Positions 1 through 7,469 of a stretch of 56,174 bases of DNA are shown here, in pieces. The notes under the pieces were generated by a model. It did no database searches. It had not been told where the DNA came from and was given only the letters and a program-made list of their open reading frames with translations. The translations under genes and the position numbers were made by a program. The stretch is taken from NCBI GenBank assembly GCA_050247075.1, contig JBFWUW010000049.1, positions 1 through 56,174 on the forward strand, written 5' to 3'. Positions within the stretch are counted from its first letter, which is position 1. Every line of letters starts with the position of its first letter. The stretch comes from JBFWUW01 sp050247075. Lineage in GTDB: Bacteria; Planctomycetota; Planctomycetia; Pirellulales; JBFWUW01.

Positions 1-685
1 TGCTTGGCCCGTACTTTTTCGTCGCCACGGCCAACGCTTCGCCGGCCTTTGATAGATTTAGGTTGGCCGTCATCAGTGCGGCCGAGGATTGCTTGCCCTT
101 GTGCAAGCCGCTGGCCATCGCTTCGGCCTCGATGCGAACGGCACTCAGGTTCACCCCCAGCCGCCGCAATGGTTCCACCTCGCCTACCAGCCCGGCCCGC
201 AAGGCAATCATGGCGTCACTATCGGCCACGTTGAAAAACGATGCCAAGTCGCTGGCCGTTTTGGTCAGTTGTACGGATAGATCGGCCACGGCACTCTCGC
301 CCAGCCCCATCGGCCCCAGCAACGCCGCGAAGTCGCTCGCCATGCTCCGCAGTTCAAACCGCGAGCGTTTGGCGTCCTTGGCGAACTGGTCAAGCTGCTT
401 GTTCACCCGCTCTTGCTGTTGGCCTACCAGCACGGCCATCTTGCTGGCTTGCTCGGCTGCGTCCGATGCGTTTTTCACGGCCCGCGAACCGGCCGCGATT
501 GAAGCCACCGCAAGCCCCGTTGCCGCCGCCGCCACTTGCCGCATTTTGTTGGCCACGGTATCCGCGAACCGATTGACGTGGCCGATCAGCCCGTCAAGCC
601 CGCCTTTGGCTTTATTCGCCCCGGCAATCCACGGTTGGGCGTCCAACGAAAGCTTGCCTTGTAACGCTTGAAAATCTGCTGGCAT
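1..685 (-). CDS. Phage tail tape-measure protein, N-terminal part (runs off window)
   Basis: An open frame begins at ATG 685 and continues without a stop to the window edge, giving at least 228 residues. A Shine-Dalgarno AAAGGACG sits just ahead of the start. The N-terminus is alanine-rich and helical, with segments such as FADTVANKMRQ and ASDAAEQASKMA. The stretch around residues 130-190 (LASFFNV, AGLVGEVEPLRRLG) is typical of tape-measure proteins, which set tail length and help DNA ejection. It follows the gp10-like gene by 10 bases. The major tail protein and assembly chaperones that normally precede a tape measure are not found upstream. Family call is fairly firm; total length is unknown. 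Confidence 0.8.
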   Translation of the reverse strand, partial: MPADFQALQGKLSLDAQPWIAGANKAKGGLDGLIGHVNRFADTVANKMRQVAAAATGLAVASIAAGSRAVKNASDAAEQASKMAVLVGQQQERVNKQLDQFAKDAKRSRFELRSMASDFAALLGPMGLGESAVADLSVQLTKTASDLASFFNVADSDAMIALRAGLVGEVEPLRRLGVNLSAVRIEAEAMASGLHKGKQSSAALMTANLNLSKAGEALAVATKKYGPS

Positions 686-695
686 GATTCGTCCT

Positions 696-1193
696 TTAGT
701 CTTTTGTTACCCGGCCCGACTTGAGCAAAGCCGCCAATCGCCGCCGCATGTTGTCGATTATCTTTGGTGCCGCCGCTTCCCACGATCCACGGAATGGCGG
801 CATGAACTCTTCTCGCGAGCCGCCCGTCTCGTTGTCCCCACGTGCATCCTTACTCTTGGCCGGCCAGTCGAGAATGACTGCATCCCCCGGTTCCCACGCC
901 TTAACCGCCCCGCTCGCAATGAAGGGCGTTCCGAACTCGATGAACACGGCGTAGGGCACATTCGTGCCGACGATGGCCGTTAAGTCGCCCGCCGTGGCCG
1001 CGTGTACGGCTATCGACTGACGCAACAGCCCGCTATCTACCGGGCAATGCCTCACAACTTCCCGATGCCACATGTTGGCGGCGTGGTTCAGTGCGTCCGC
1101 CGCCACTTCCGGCCCGGCTTTGGCAATGCCTTGCAAGTAGGCCAGCGTTTGGGCCGTCGTTTTGGGATCGAGCGTCAATGCTGGCGTCGTCAT
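696..1193 (-). CDS. HK97 gp10-like head-tail component
   Basis: A 165-residue protein. The segment VPYAVFIEFGT, preceded by CPVDSGLLRQSI, is the signature of the HK97 gp10 / minor tail family, which joins head and tail during virion assembly. I chose ATG 1193 over an upstream in-frame start because it overlaps the terminase stop as ATGA and is preceded by ACAGGA, which suggests translational coupling. The gene lies between the large terminase and the tape-measure start. Portal and connector genes that usually surround it are not in the window. Confidence 0.8.
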   Translation of the reverse strand: MTTPALTLDPKTTAQTLAYLQGIAKAGPEVAADALNHAANMWHREVVRHCPVDSGLLRQSIAVHAATAGDLTAIVGTNVPYAVFIEFGTPFIASGAVKAWEPGDAVILDWPAKSKDARGDNETGGSREEFMPPFRGSWEAAAPKIIDNMRRRLAALLKSGRVTKD

Positions 1194-2743
1194 TCCTGTA
1201 CCTTGTTGAAGATGCCCTTCCACCATCGTGGTGCATTGGGATCAACGGGCTTGTCCGGCGTTACTTCACCTCCGCCGATTCGCACCCATCCTCTCTCGGG
1301 TTCTTCGTCGTCGGGCCAATCCGGGAAAAGCTCTTTCATTGTGGGCAGTTTGGCGTATTCATCGTCCCCGCGGAAAAGCCAGTTCCGCTTGAACTCTTTG
1401 GCCGCCAGCAACGCGAGACAAAGAGCGGTTGCACGATCGGCATGGCCGCCTCTGTTGCGTGCCGCCTCTAGCCTGAAGCCATACGACTTTTCAACGATCC
1501 GCAGCGAACGGAGATCGGCCAAGAGCGGTTCGCACGGGTACAGTTCCAGAGTTCGTTCCGAGAAATGCTGAATGACTTCCGTGGCCATAGCCTGTAGGGC
1601 TTTTGGAACGAACGGAGATTCAACGGCTGGCACGCCTGCCTTTCGCAATCGCTCGCACAATTGCGAAGCCTGCCAGGGATCGAGAAAAAGGGACTGAATG
1701 TTGAATCGTTGGTGAGCCGAGATAATGGCCGACTCGATCGACTCGATACTTACCCGGTGGCCCGGCGTCGGTGTCCAAGCCGAGACTTGAGCCAGCCGAC
1801 AACGCGGGCCGTTTGATTCTTTCGAGAGTATGACAAGGCTGCTGGAATCTCTCGACAATCCAAGATCAAGCCCAGCGACATAGACAACTCCCGGCACCGC
1901 GGCTTCTGCCGGCCCCTCCAACGTGACCGCCGCTCGAATGTCCGATTCTGGAATTGCATCGCCCGCCCCGGCGGACCACTTGTTTAGCCAGAGTCGATCG
2001 AATGCTGACGGTGGCAGCAAACGCCGTTGCTCCGTCAATGCCTTGCGGCTAATCCAGCTTGCAACCGGGCCTTCAAGGCGTGAAAAAATCCAATCGGGAT
2101 CAGTCCGTACAAGCTCCCGCGTCTGCCACTGCCAGGGATCGTGTCCGCCGCTAAAGCCCGCGTTGCTAATGACCACGAGCATACAGTGCGACCGCTTCGC
2201 AGCGGACGACAAGAGCGAATCCCACAACGCACGCCCGCCCCAGTGGCAAACTTCATCGCAAACAACAAAATCAGGACTCAAGCCATACGACGATGCCGCG
2301 TCAGACGAGAGTATCGTGAGCGTAGAGCCAGTGTGTACGTTGACGATTTTGTCGCGTTGCACTTCAACGAATTGAGTGAGCCACGGATTCAGCTTGAGAA
2401 GCTTGCCGATGGCATCCCGCAATAGCCGAGCTTGGTCGCTATCCGCAGCCGCCGCAACGCCCGCCAGTTGGCGACGGCTGGCGAACAATGCCCACGTCAC
2501 CATTGCGGCAATATCGCCCGTCTTAGAATGGCCGCGTGGTCGCTCAAGGTAGCCACGCTGGCGAACGCTGCCCACGTTATGCCCGCAAGCCCGCCGCCAG
2601 CCCGGATCAAGTGCGGCAAAGTCGTCACGCTGCCACGGGTCAAGGCAGTCGGCTAGCGGACGCGGGCCGGTATCGGTGTCGATTAGTAGGCCACGGCGGA
2701 ACGCTGCCGGATCGGCCATCATGGCGGGAATGTTAGCTGTCAT
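1190..2743 (-). CDS. terL: Phage terminase large subunit
   Basis: A 517-residue packaging motor subunit. The N-terminal ATPase has a Walker A-like segment RPRGHSKTGD at about residues 68-77 and a Walker B FVVCDE ending at D163-E164. The C-terminal nuclease half opens with AGLDLGLSRDSS, where D293 is the likely first metal ligand, and ends with GHADRA. Length is normal for a full terminase. The start overlaps the end of the upstream small CxxC gene by 11 bases and the stop overlaps the gp10-like start by 4, so the genes form a tight unit. It would translocate phage DNA into the prohead and cut it. Confidence 0.92.
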   Translation of the reverse strand: MTANIPAMMADPAAFRRGLLIDTDTGPRPLADCLDPWQRDDFAALDPGWRRACGHNVGSVRQRGYLERPRGHSKTGDIAAMVTWALFASRRQLAGVAAAADSDQARLLRDAIGKLLKLNPWLTQFVEVQRDKIVNVHTGSTLTILSSDAASSYGLSPDFVVCDEVCHWGGRALWDSLLSSAAKRSHCMLVVISNAGFSGGHDPWQWQTRELVRTDPDWIFSRLEGPVASWISRKALTEQRRLLPPSAFDRLWLNKWSAGAGDAIPESDIRAAVTLEGPAEAAVPGVVYVAGLDLGLSRDSSSLVILSKESNGPRCRLAQVSAWTPTPGHRVSIESIESAIISAHQRFNIQSLFLDPWQASQLCERLRKAGVPAVESPFVPKALQAMATEVIQHFSERTLELYPCEPLLADLRSLRIVEKSYGFRLEAARNRGGHADRATALCLALLAAKEFKRNWLFRGDDEYAKLPTMKELFPDWPDDEEPERGWVRIGGGEVTPDKPVDPNAPRWWKGIFNKVQE

Positions 2744-2960
2744 TTTGCATCCGTGCCGACAGTTCGGCTTTCAGCTTCGTGGCAGTTTCCGCCAGCGACT
2801 CTGCCGCGAAGTCGCAAATATCGTGATCCACGTACAAGCAAATGCACGGGAATCCGGGCTTGGCTATTCGCTCGCCAGTGCCGCCGCAATACTTGCAGCC
2901 CTCACGTGGCGGATGGCGGGTGTTGCGGAATTTCTTGTTTATCATCTTTTTGTTCGTCAT
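2733..2960 (-). CDS. Small CxxC protein of the phage packaging module
   Basis: A 75-residue protein with a basic N-terminus (KKMINKKFRN) and a DnaJ-like CKYCGGTG motif followed by CICL, which could bind one zinc ion. The start ATG 2960 is preceded by GGAA and lies inside the end of the upstream gene (59-base overlap); its stop overlaps the terminase start. Such compact overlaps favour a real gene. The role is not known. HNH endonucleases in this position also carry CxxC pairs, but no HNH motif is seen. Confidence 0.65.
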   Translation of the reverse strand: MTNKKMINKKFRNTRHPPREGCKYCGGTGERIAKPGFPCICLYVDHDICDFAAESLAETATKLKAELSARMQNDS

Positions 2961-3354
2961 CTTGTTCCGTTTTCAATTGTGGCAGCGCTGCCACATCAAA
3001 ATATAAGGATTTAAGCGTGTCTTGCTTCGCTTTGTCTAATGCTAGCTTTTCTATCGCCTTGTCTCGGCTGTCCGTGGCGGCCCCGATTTCCTTTAGCCAG
3101 CCGATGCGTTCGGCAACCGGGGCGTCGGCACCCGCCGCACAAAGCCATCGTTGGATCAGCAGCACGCGGCCCTCATGCCGGGCCGCCGACTGGATCAAGG
3201 CCAAGTCTGTCACTGACAGCTTGCCCTTAGCGTCCAGCACAGCGGCTTCCAGATCGTGCCGGAACTCTGCCAGCGTTGTACGGACGTAGTTGGCACCCGG
3301 CACGCTGGCGATTTTGCCAGTTCTAGCTTCCCATTTTCGTATGGCTTCTGTCAC
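2902..3354 (-). CDS. Phage protein next to terL, possible small terminase subunit
   Basis: A 150-residue mostly helical protein starting with GTG at 3354. Residues 40-115 form helices (SVTDLALIQSAARHEGR, AVAERIGWLKEIG-type), then a charged, flexible tail rich in D, Q and K. Position directly ahead of the large terminase and the helical composition fit a small terminase subunit, which recognises the packaging site. I see no clear family motif, so function is inferred from position only. Its coding sequence contains an 18-base perfect palindrome at 2978-2995. Confidence 0.6.
   Translation of the reverse strand: MTEAIRKWEARTGKIASVPGANYVRTTLAEFRHDLEAAVLDAKGKLSVTDLALIQSAARHEGRVLLIQRWLCAAGADAPVAERIGWLKEIGAATDSRDKAIEKLALDKAKQDTLKSLYFDVAALPQLKTEQDDEQKDDKQEIPQHPPSAT
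2978..2995. repeat. 18-base perfect palindrome in the possible small-terminase gene
   Basis: TGTGGCAGCGCTGCCACA reads the same on both strands. With the preceding T it presents the half-site TTGTGGCA, a 4-base centre, and TGCCACAT, nearly matching the dyad at 4957-4976 in half-site and spacing. It lies within coding sequence near a terminase, where packaging sites often sit. Function is unknown. Confidence 0.6.
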
Positions 3355-3357
3355 GAT

Positions 3358-3504
3358 TCACAAACCGAGAAAAAAGGGGTGGCCGACGTTGGCGGTAGGA
3401 TGAGAATGGACAACAGCCAAGCCCAGTACGCCGGCCACCGTGCGATTCAAAAACCCGTTGGCGTGGCATTGATCACGCCAACGGGCCAGATTCCACCGCG
3501 GCAT
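3358..3504 (-). CDS. Very small hypothetical protein between capsid and terminase genes
   Basis: A possible 48-residue product starting at ATG 3504 fills the space between the capsid stop and the GTG of the next gene, ending 3 bases ahead of it. It has one mildly hydrophobic stretch (VAGVLGLAVV). The ribosome binding site is weak and codon use gives no clear signal, so it may be chance. Its main support is the exact fit into the gap. Confidence 0.3.
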   Translation of the reverse strand: MPRWNLARWRDQCHANGFLNRTVAGVLGLAVVHSHPTANVGHPFFLGL

Positions 3505-3530
3505 GTCCCAACCGCGGCGGTCAAGGATGA

Positions 3531-4706
3531 CTAGCTGATGCCCGTTAGCACTCGCGTGCGGCACAGTGGCACTTTCGGCGGGAGCAACGGCTTGCCGTCG
3601 CACCGCTCGAAAAGCTTGATGTACATTTGGTGTTTGCGGAACGCATCGCCGGCTTCCGTGCTGCGCTCGATGGCCAGCGTCTCGCGATCAAACCAAACGT
3701 AGTAATTGAGGTCGCCGAATCCCAGGTAATTGTTGGGGAAGGCTTCCTCAATGCAGACTCCGTTGCCGAGCAACATCGGCTTCCATCCGGTCGTGACATC
3801 TTGAACAAAGATTGGACGCCCGGTGGTATCCACGATGCCCATGATGGCCGACTTGACCCGCTGATTCATCGTCCATTTGCAGGACGGCGAAGCAAGGTAT
3901 CGGTGGTCAATCGTGCTATGGAGCGCAAGGATTGAGGAGTAGGACAAAGTTACGACCGACGACACGTCCGTAATCCCACTCGCGGAATAGAGGCCGACGG
4001 GTTCCCCAGCAGAGGCGTTGCCCATCGCGATAACCCTATCGCGTTCCTTGGCAATCGCCTCTTGGAAGAGCGTGACAATTGTTGACACAATTGCAGGGTT
4101 GGAATCGCTCAGCACTTCGCGACTTAGGGCCGCAAACACGTTCAAGCGTTTGCAACTCCAAGTGCCGGTACCAAAGGCGGGATCACCTTCATCCATCGCC
4201 GTCGATTCGGTGCCCCATGAAACGGTTGGGTTTGCCGAGACAACCGGCAACTCGCCCGTCATCGTGCCAACTGGAATTTTGCGGACATATTGAAAAAGTT
4301 GCGTCAGCTTGGGAACGTCGCGAATCAATTCGGGAACGAATCCAGGCGGGACTAGATAGCCGCCTTCGGAATCGGTGCCCTCATTCAATGCCCGAACGAG
4401 CATCGCGTTCTTGGCCGCACGGGGATGCAAATGGGCGAACCCCATCGGCGATTCAAACACGGCCGCAAACCAGTCGGCAAGTAGCTGGCGGCTGGCGGGT
4501 GGCTGTTCACGCTTAAACGGATTATTTGGGTCCGCGTCGGGAGCGTAGCCGTGCATCCGAGATTCAGGGAAAATCAAACGGCTGCGATCCAAGTCCGTCA
4601 CGCCGCTAGAGCGGAATGCGTTCTTGGTTTCGGCCGCAACGGCCGCGGAGAATTCATCGGGATTGATGCCGGCTTGTTCAAGCATTCGGCGGGTGTTTGG
4701 ATTCAT
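3531..4706 (-). CDS. HK97-fold phage major capsid protein
   Basis: A 391-residue shell protein. I chose ATG 4706 over an upstream in-frame start because AAGGACG lies at normal spacing before it. Residues about 105-125 (TDSEGGYLVPPGF) are the conserved entry to the HK97 capsid core, followed by the PVVSANPTVSWG and LSREVLSDSNP segments; the C-terminal YYVWFDRETLAIERS is also typical. About 100 residues precede the core and may act as a scaffolding delta region. No prohead protease gene is adjacent, so it is unclear how, or whether, this region is removed. It sits upstream of the terminase genes, the reverse of the common order. Confidence 0.88.
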   Translation of the reverse strand: MNPNTRRMLEQAGINPDEFSAAVAAETKNAFRSSGVTDLDRSRLIFPESRMHGYAPDADPNNPFKREQPPASRQLLADWFAAVFESPMGFAHLHPRAAKNAMLVRALNEGTDSEGGYLVPPGFVPELIRDVPKLTQLFQYVRKIPVGTMTGELPVVSANPTVSWGTESTAMDEGDPAFGTGTWSCKRLNVFAALSREVLSDSNPAIVSTIVTLFQEAIAKERDRVIAMGNASAGEPVGLYSASGITDVSSVVTLSYSSILALHSTIDHRYLASPSCKWTMNQRVKSAIMGIVDTTGRPIFVQDVTTGWKPMLLGNGVCIEEAFPNNYLGFGDLNYYVWFDRETLAIERSTEAGDAFRKHQMYIKLFERCDGKPLLPPKVPLCRTRVLTGIS

Positions 4707-4956
4707 GCTTACACGTCCTTGTGGAGCATGGCCAGAGAGAACGAGCGGATGGCTAGCAGTTAGATAGACTTCGCGCATCTCTGCCGTCCGTGGCCAGAGT
4801 TGATCTTTTGGTTTGATGCGTTGCGATGTCTAATGCCGCTTCGCCCGGCTGACGCCCGAAGGCCGCCCACAAGCGTGCGATTGCACGTGACTCTTTTGTT
4901 AGAGCGTATCAGGTGTTTTGGTGCAAATACCAAAGGCGAGAAAATGGCGGATTACA
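4707..4956. other. Non-coding gap between capsid and recombinase genes
   Basis: About 250 bases hold no convincing gene. An in-frame extension of the capsid frame reaches 4778 but lacks a ribosome binding site. The interval probably carries a promoter for the structural genes, though I could not pick a convincing -35/-10 pair. Confidence 0.5.
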
Positions 4957-4976
4957 TTGTGGCATCGGTGCCACAA
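4957..4976. repeat. Dyad TTGTGGCA-4-TGCCACAA just past the serine recombinase gene
   Basis: An 8-base perfect inverted repeat with a TCGG centre begins 2 bases after the recombinase stop. No T-run follows on the minus strand, so a simple intrinsic terminator is unlikely. The same half-site occurs once at 5726-5733, beside the recombinase promoter, and as a near-identical dyad at 2977-2996. It could be a protein-binding or recombination site. Confidence 0.6.
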
Positions 4977-4978
4977 GG

Positions 4979-5692
4979 CTACGCGACCGATTCCCAGTCC
5001 GCTATCATCCGCTTGGCCAGTTGCCGGACGGTTTGAGCGATCCACTTGCCGCCGCGTTGGGTGACGTGGCCCGCCTCATTCAGCCCGTCCGCGATGGCCT
5101 GCCACGTGACGCCGTTGGCCCGCCGCTCGGCAACGATCTGGACTACTAGGGCATTGGCTGCGTTGGCGTTGGCCGTGCGACTCTTGGCCGCTGCTGCCGT
5201 GGCCCGCTTCTGGCCCGCTTGGCGACGATGCTCGCGTCCTTCCCAGTGGCCCGGCCTACTGCTGCCCAACTTGGTGCCACGCCGCTTAGCTGCTGCCAGA
5301 GCGGCCTTGGTGCGTTCGCGTATGCGGCGGGATTCATCTTCGGCCGCTGCCGCCAGGATATGGATTGTGAACGGGTTGGCGTTCGGGTTGTCGCAACAAA
5401 CGAAATCAGTTCCCGACTCCATTAGCGTTGCGGTGAAGGCCACGTTGCGGGCCAGCCTATCCAGCTTGGCGATAACGACGATAGCCCTTGCCGACTTGGC
5501 GTGAGCGAACGCCTTGGCCAGTTCTGGCCGATCAGAACGCCGGCCAGATTCGACTTCGGTGTACGCTGCTAGCAGATTGCAGCCGCTAGCCTTGCCGTAT
5601 GACTCGACTGCCGATTGCTGGCCTTCCAGCCCTAATCCTGACTCCCCTTGCCGCTTGGTAGACACGCGATAGTAGGCCACGATCTTGCACAT
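4979..5692 (-). CDS. Serine recombinase (resolvase/invertase family)
   Basis: A 237-residue site-specific recombinase. The N-terminal catalytic domain begins YYRVST with R9 and nucleophile S11, and has the AKLDRLARN motif near residues 75-83 and the RIRERTKAALAAAKRRG helix typical of the family. After an alanine/arginine-rich linker, the C-terminus (VTWQAIADGLNEAG, then WIAQTVRQLAKRM) resembles a short DNA-binding recombinase domain with no zinc ribbon. GAGG lies 8 bases before the start, and a near-consensus promoter lies upstream. Since a tyrosine integrase is also present, this may act in dimer resolution, inversion or accessory exchange rather than integration. Confidence 0.88.
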   Translation of the reverse strand: MCKIVAYYRVSTKRQGESGLGLEGQQSAVESYGKASGCNLLAAYTEVESGRRSDRPELAKAFAHAKSARAIVVIAKLDRLARNVAFTATLMESGTDFVCCDNPNANPFTIHILAAAAEDESRRIRERTKAALAAAKRRGTKLGSSRPGHWEGREHRRQAGQKRATAAAAKSRTANANAANALVVQIVAERRANGVTWQAIADGLNEAGHVTQRGGKWIAQTVRQLAKRMIADWESVA

Positions 5693-5732
5693 TTTGACGC
5701 CTCACAGTACGTGGAATGCCGCTGATTGTGGC

Positions 5733-5760
5733 ATTGTATATTACTGTTGTCGGTCGTCAA
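5733..5760 (-). promoter_or_regulatory. Sigma-70-type promoter of the serine recombinase
   Basis: On the minus strand TTGACG (5760-5755) and TACAAT (5738-5733) are separated by 16 bases; each hexamer differs from consensus at one position. Transcription would begin near 5726, over a TTGTGGCA half-site at 5726-5733 that also flanks the 3' end of the gene. This placement would suit self-repression. Confidence 0.6.
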
Positions 5761-5912
5761 GGGTGATATTCAATAACGTCCACCCATCTTTTACCTAACT
5801 TTCTCGGCAGATTGACGTTGCCCGGCCTGCCGCGTCCCGATGGCCGAGAAATGTTGAACGGGTGCGGCTGGCCGCCTCCATCCACCTGTTTACCCGTCCC
5901 TATAACACACTT

Positions 5913-6004
5913 GTTACCGTGTTACTGTAGTAACCGAAGTTACCGTGTTACCGTGTTACCCAGCCAGTGACACGGTAACAGGGTTACACGGGTAACCGGT
6001 AACA
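5913..6004. repeat. Iteron-like array of GTTACCGT units at the 3' end of the RepA-like gene
   Basis: GTTACCGTGTTAC occurs exactly at 5913-5925, 5939-5951 and 5947-5959, the last two overlapping with an 8-base period. Inverted or degenerate copies (CACGGTAAC at 5971-5979, TTACACGGGTAACCGGTAAC at 5984-6003) continue into the coding sequence. Short direct repeats beside a replication ATPase are what an iteron origin looks like. A repeat-derived C-terminal coding tail is the other explanation. Confidence 0.65.
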
Positions 6005-7014
6005 TCTACACCTTGGGCGTTCCATTCTTTCAGCCCGTAGTGGCCATCGTGCTTTGCTATCAAGCCGTCCTTTTCCATTCTGTAGAGCATCATCTTGGCG
6101 GCTGGTTCCCCTTTGCCCGTGGCGGCTGCAAACTCGCTTGGCGTGACTGCCTTACCATTCAACGCCAGCCATTCCAGCACGTCTTGCCGGGCTTCCGTGG
6201 GCTTGTCGCCTTCCTCCTCGACAACTTGGCCAATCATGGTCCATTGCCCGCGTTCGTTGTTCAATTCCAGGTCGTATCCGCGTTCTTCCACGTCGCGGCC
6301 GGTAACGGCCAGAATTCCACGCTGGCTACTTCGCTTGCGTTTCAGGATCGTGATTGTGTCAGCCGCCGCCGTGATTCCCAGCGAGCCGCTAACGGTGTCG
6401 AAAATGTCATCGGCTTCCATCTTGCGGGAATGGTGGACGATGATGATGCAGACGCCGTGCTTGTCGGCAACCGACTTCAACGCGGCCACGTCGTCATAGT
6501 CGCCTTCGTAGATGCTTTTGCCGGCGGCTTTCGGCGGACGAATCTTGGCCAGCACGTCCACTACGACAAGCCGGGCACCGGGATGATCCTCAAGCCATTC
6601 GTCGATGGCCCGGTCCCCGCCGTCCATGCCGATCCGTGGCCACGTCCATCGGAAGTCGAGATTGGGGCTTGGTGCATCGCCGCACAATGCTTGTTGTAGA
6701 CGCTTCTTTGAACGTCGCCGCGGGTCTTCCAGCGACAAACAAAGTACCGGCCCGGCCTCGACTGGAATTGAGCCTAGAGCTATGCCACCATGCGATACCG
6801 CGATGGCGATATTAAGAGCAAGCCAACTCTTGCCCGACTTGGGCCTGCCTACTAGCAGATTGGCACCCTCCGAAAAGATGCCATCAACGGCCCACTTGGG
6901 TTCCGGGAACTCTGTATTCAGAAGTTCAACCGCGTTCAATCCGGGATCAACCTTAACCCGTCGCCTTGGACTGGTTTTACTATTGCCAGCGGCGGCCAGC
7001 GGTGTATAACTCAT
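5956..7014 (-). CDS. RepA-like AAA ATPase / replicative helicase-type protein
   Basis: A 352-residue ATPase of the AAA_25/RepA class, related to hexameric RepA and DnaB-type helicases. Walker A is GRPKSGKS at residues 56-63, Walker B is RLVVVDVLAK with D153, and IIIVHHSRK at about 190-198 with DTVSGSLGI completes the family pattern. The C-terminal part (residues 265-335) looks like a winged-helix domain (VTPSEFAAATGKGEPAAKMM). The last residues are encoded by the GTTACCGT repeats. AAGGACG precedes the start by about 9 bases. It probably drives replication of the element or primes it on excision. Confidence 0.82.
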   Translation of the reverse strand: MSYTPLAAAGNSKTSPRRRVKVDPGLNAVELLNTEFPEPKWAVDGIFSEGANLLVGRPKSGKSWLALNIAIAVSHGGIALGSIPVEAGPVLCLSLEDPRRRSKKRLQQALCGDAPSPNLDFRWTWPRIGMDGGDRAIDEWLEDHPGARLVVVDVLAKIRPPKAAGKSIYEGDYDDVAALKSVADKHGVCIIIVHHSRKMEADDIFDTVSGSLGITAAADTITILKRKRSSQRGILAVTGRDVEERGYDLELNNERGQWTMIGQVVEEEGDKPTEARQDVLEWLALNGKAVTPSEFAAATGKGEPAAKMMLYRMEKDGLIAKHDGHYGLKEWNAQGVDVTGYPCNPVTVSLAG

Positions 7015-7057
7015 GTATCACACGTCCTTGCAGGGGTGTTGTGGTAAGAGAACACTT

Positions 7058-7089
7058 GCAAGCCGCCGGTCTCGCACCCGGCGGCTTGC
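7058..7089. repeat. 12-base-pair stem-loop upstream of the RepA-like gene
   Basis: GCAAGCCGCCGG (7058-7069), an 8-base loop and CCGGCGGCTTGC (7078-7089) form a perfect 12-pair stem between the preceding gene's stop and the RepA-like start. There is no T-run on the minus strand, so it may affect mRNA stability or translation rather than terminate. On the plus strand a weak TTTT follows. Confidence 0.65.
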
Positions 7090-7103
7090 GTCGTTTTGGT
7101 GGG

Positions 7104-7442
7104 CTACTCGTCTTCTTCTTCCATCATGAACTGAACGCCGGCCCGGAATCGGTCCATTTCGCCGCCGACAAGATTTATCATCCACTGACGGTCGATTTTG
7201 CCGGCCTGTAGCAGCGACTCGAACCGCCTGAAAATCTTAGGCGTGCTCCACTTCAAGTTGGCCTCTGCCAGTTTGGCCATCATCCCCGCAAGCAAGTCTT
7301 GCTCGGCTTCCGGTAGTGTCTTGGGGGGTTCTGCTACCTCCGCGGGCGGCGGTTGCTCGCCTTGCTGGATTGCGGCTACCTCCTCAATGCTGGCGTCGGT
7401 AACACGGAAGAAAACCTCAAGCTTTTTGAACTCTTCTGACAT
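7104..7442 (-). CDS. Hypothetical phage protein, acidic C-terminus
   Basis: A 112-residue protein of unknown role. The first half is low in complexity (VAAIQQGEQPPPAEVAEPP); the second half is helical (LLAGMMAKLAEANLKW, IFRRFESLL) and ends EEEDE. AAAGGA at normal spacing before ATG 7442 supports expression. It lies 90 bases upstream of the RepA-like gene in the same direction and may be a replication or regulatory accessory, but nothing in the sequence proves it. Confidence 0.6.
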   Translation of the reverse strand: MSEEFKKLEVFFRVTDASIEEVAAIQQGEQPPPAEVAEPPKTLPEAEQDLLAGMMAKLAEANLKWSTPKIFRRFESLLQAGKIDRQWMINLVGGEMDRFRAGVQFMMEEEDE

Positions 7443-7469
7443 GCTCGATTCCTTTCTTGGGGGTATTGA

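Noticed and set aside
63..671. 202-codon plus-strand frame at the left end
   Set aside because: It is antisense to the tape-measure frame, which has a clear family signature and a good ribosome site.
4979..5692. Serine recombinase as the integrase of the element
   Set aside because: It is short, lacks the large C-terminal domain of serine integrases, and a tyrosine integrase lies at the tRNA boundary.
5905..6010. CRISPR array
   Set aside because: Units are 8-13 bases with irregular or no spacers, which fits iterons and not CRISPR.
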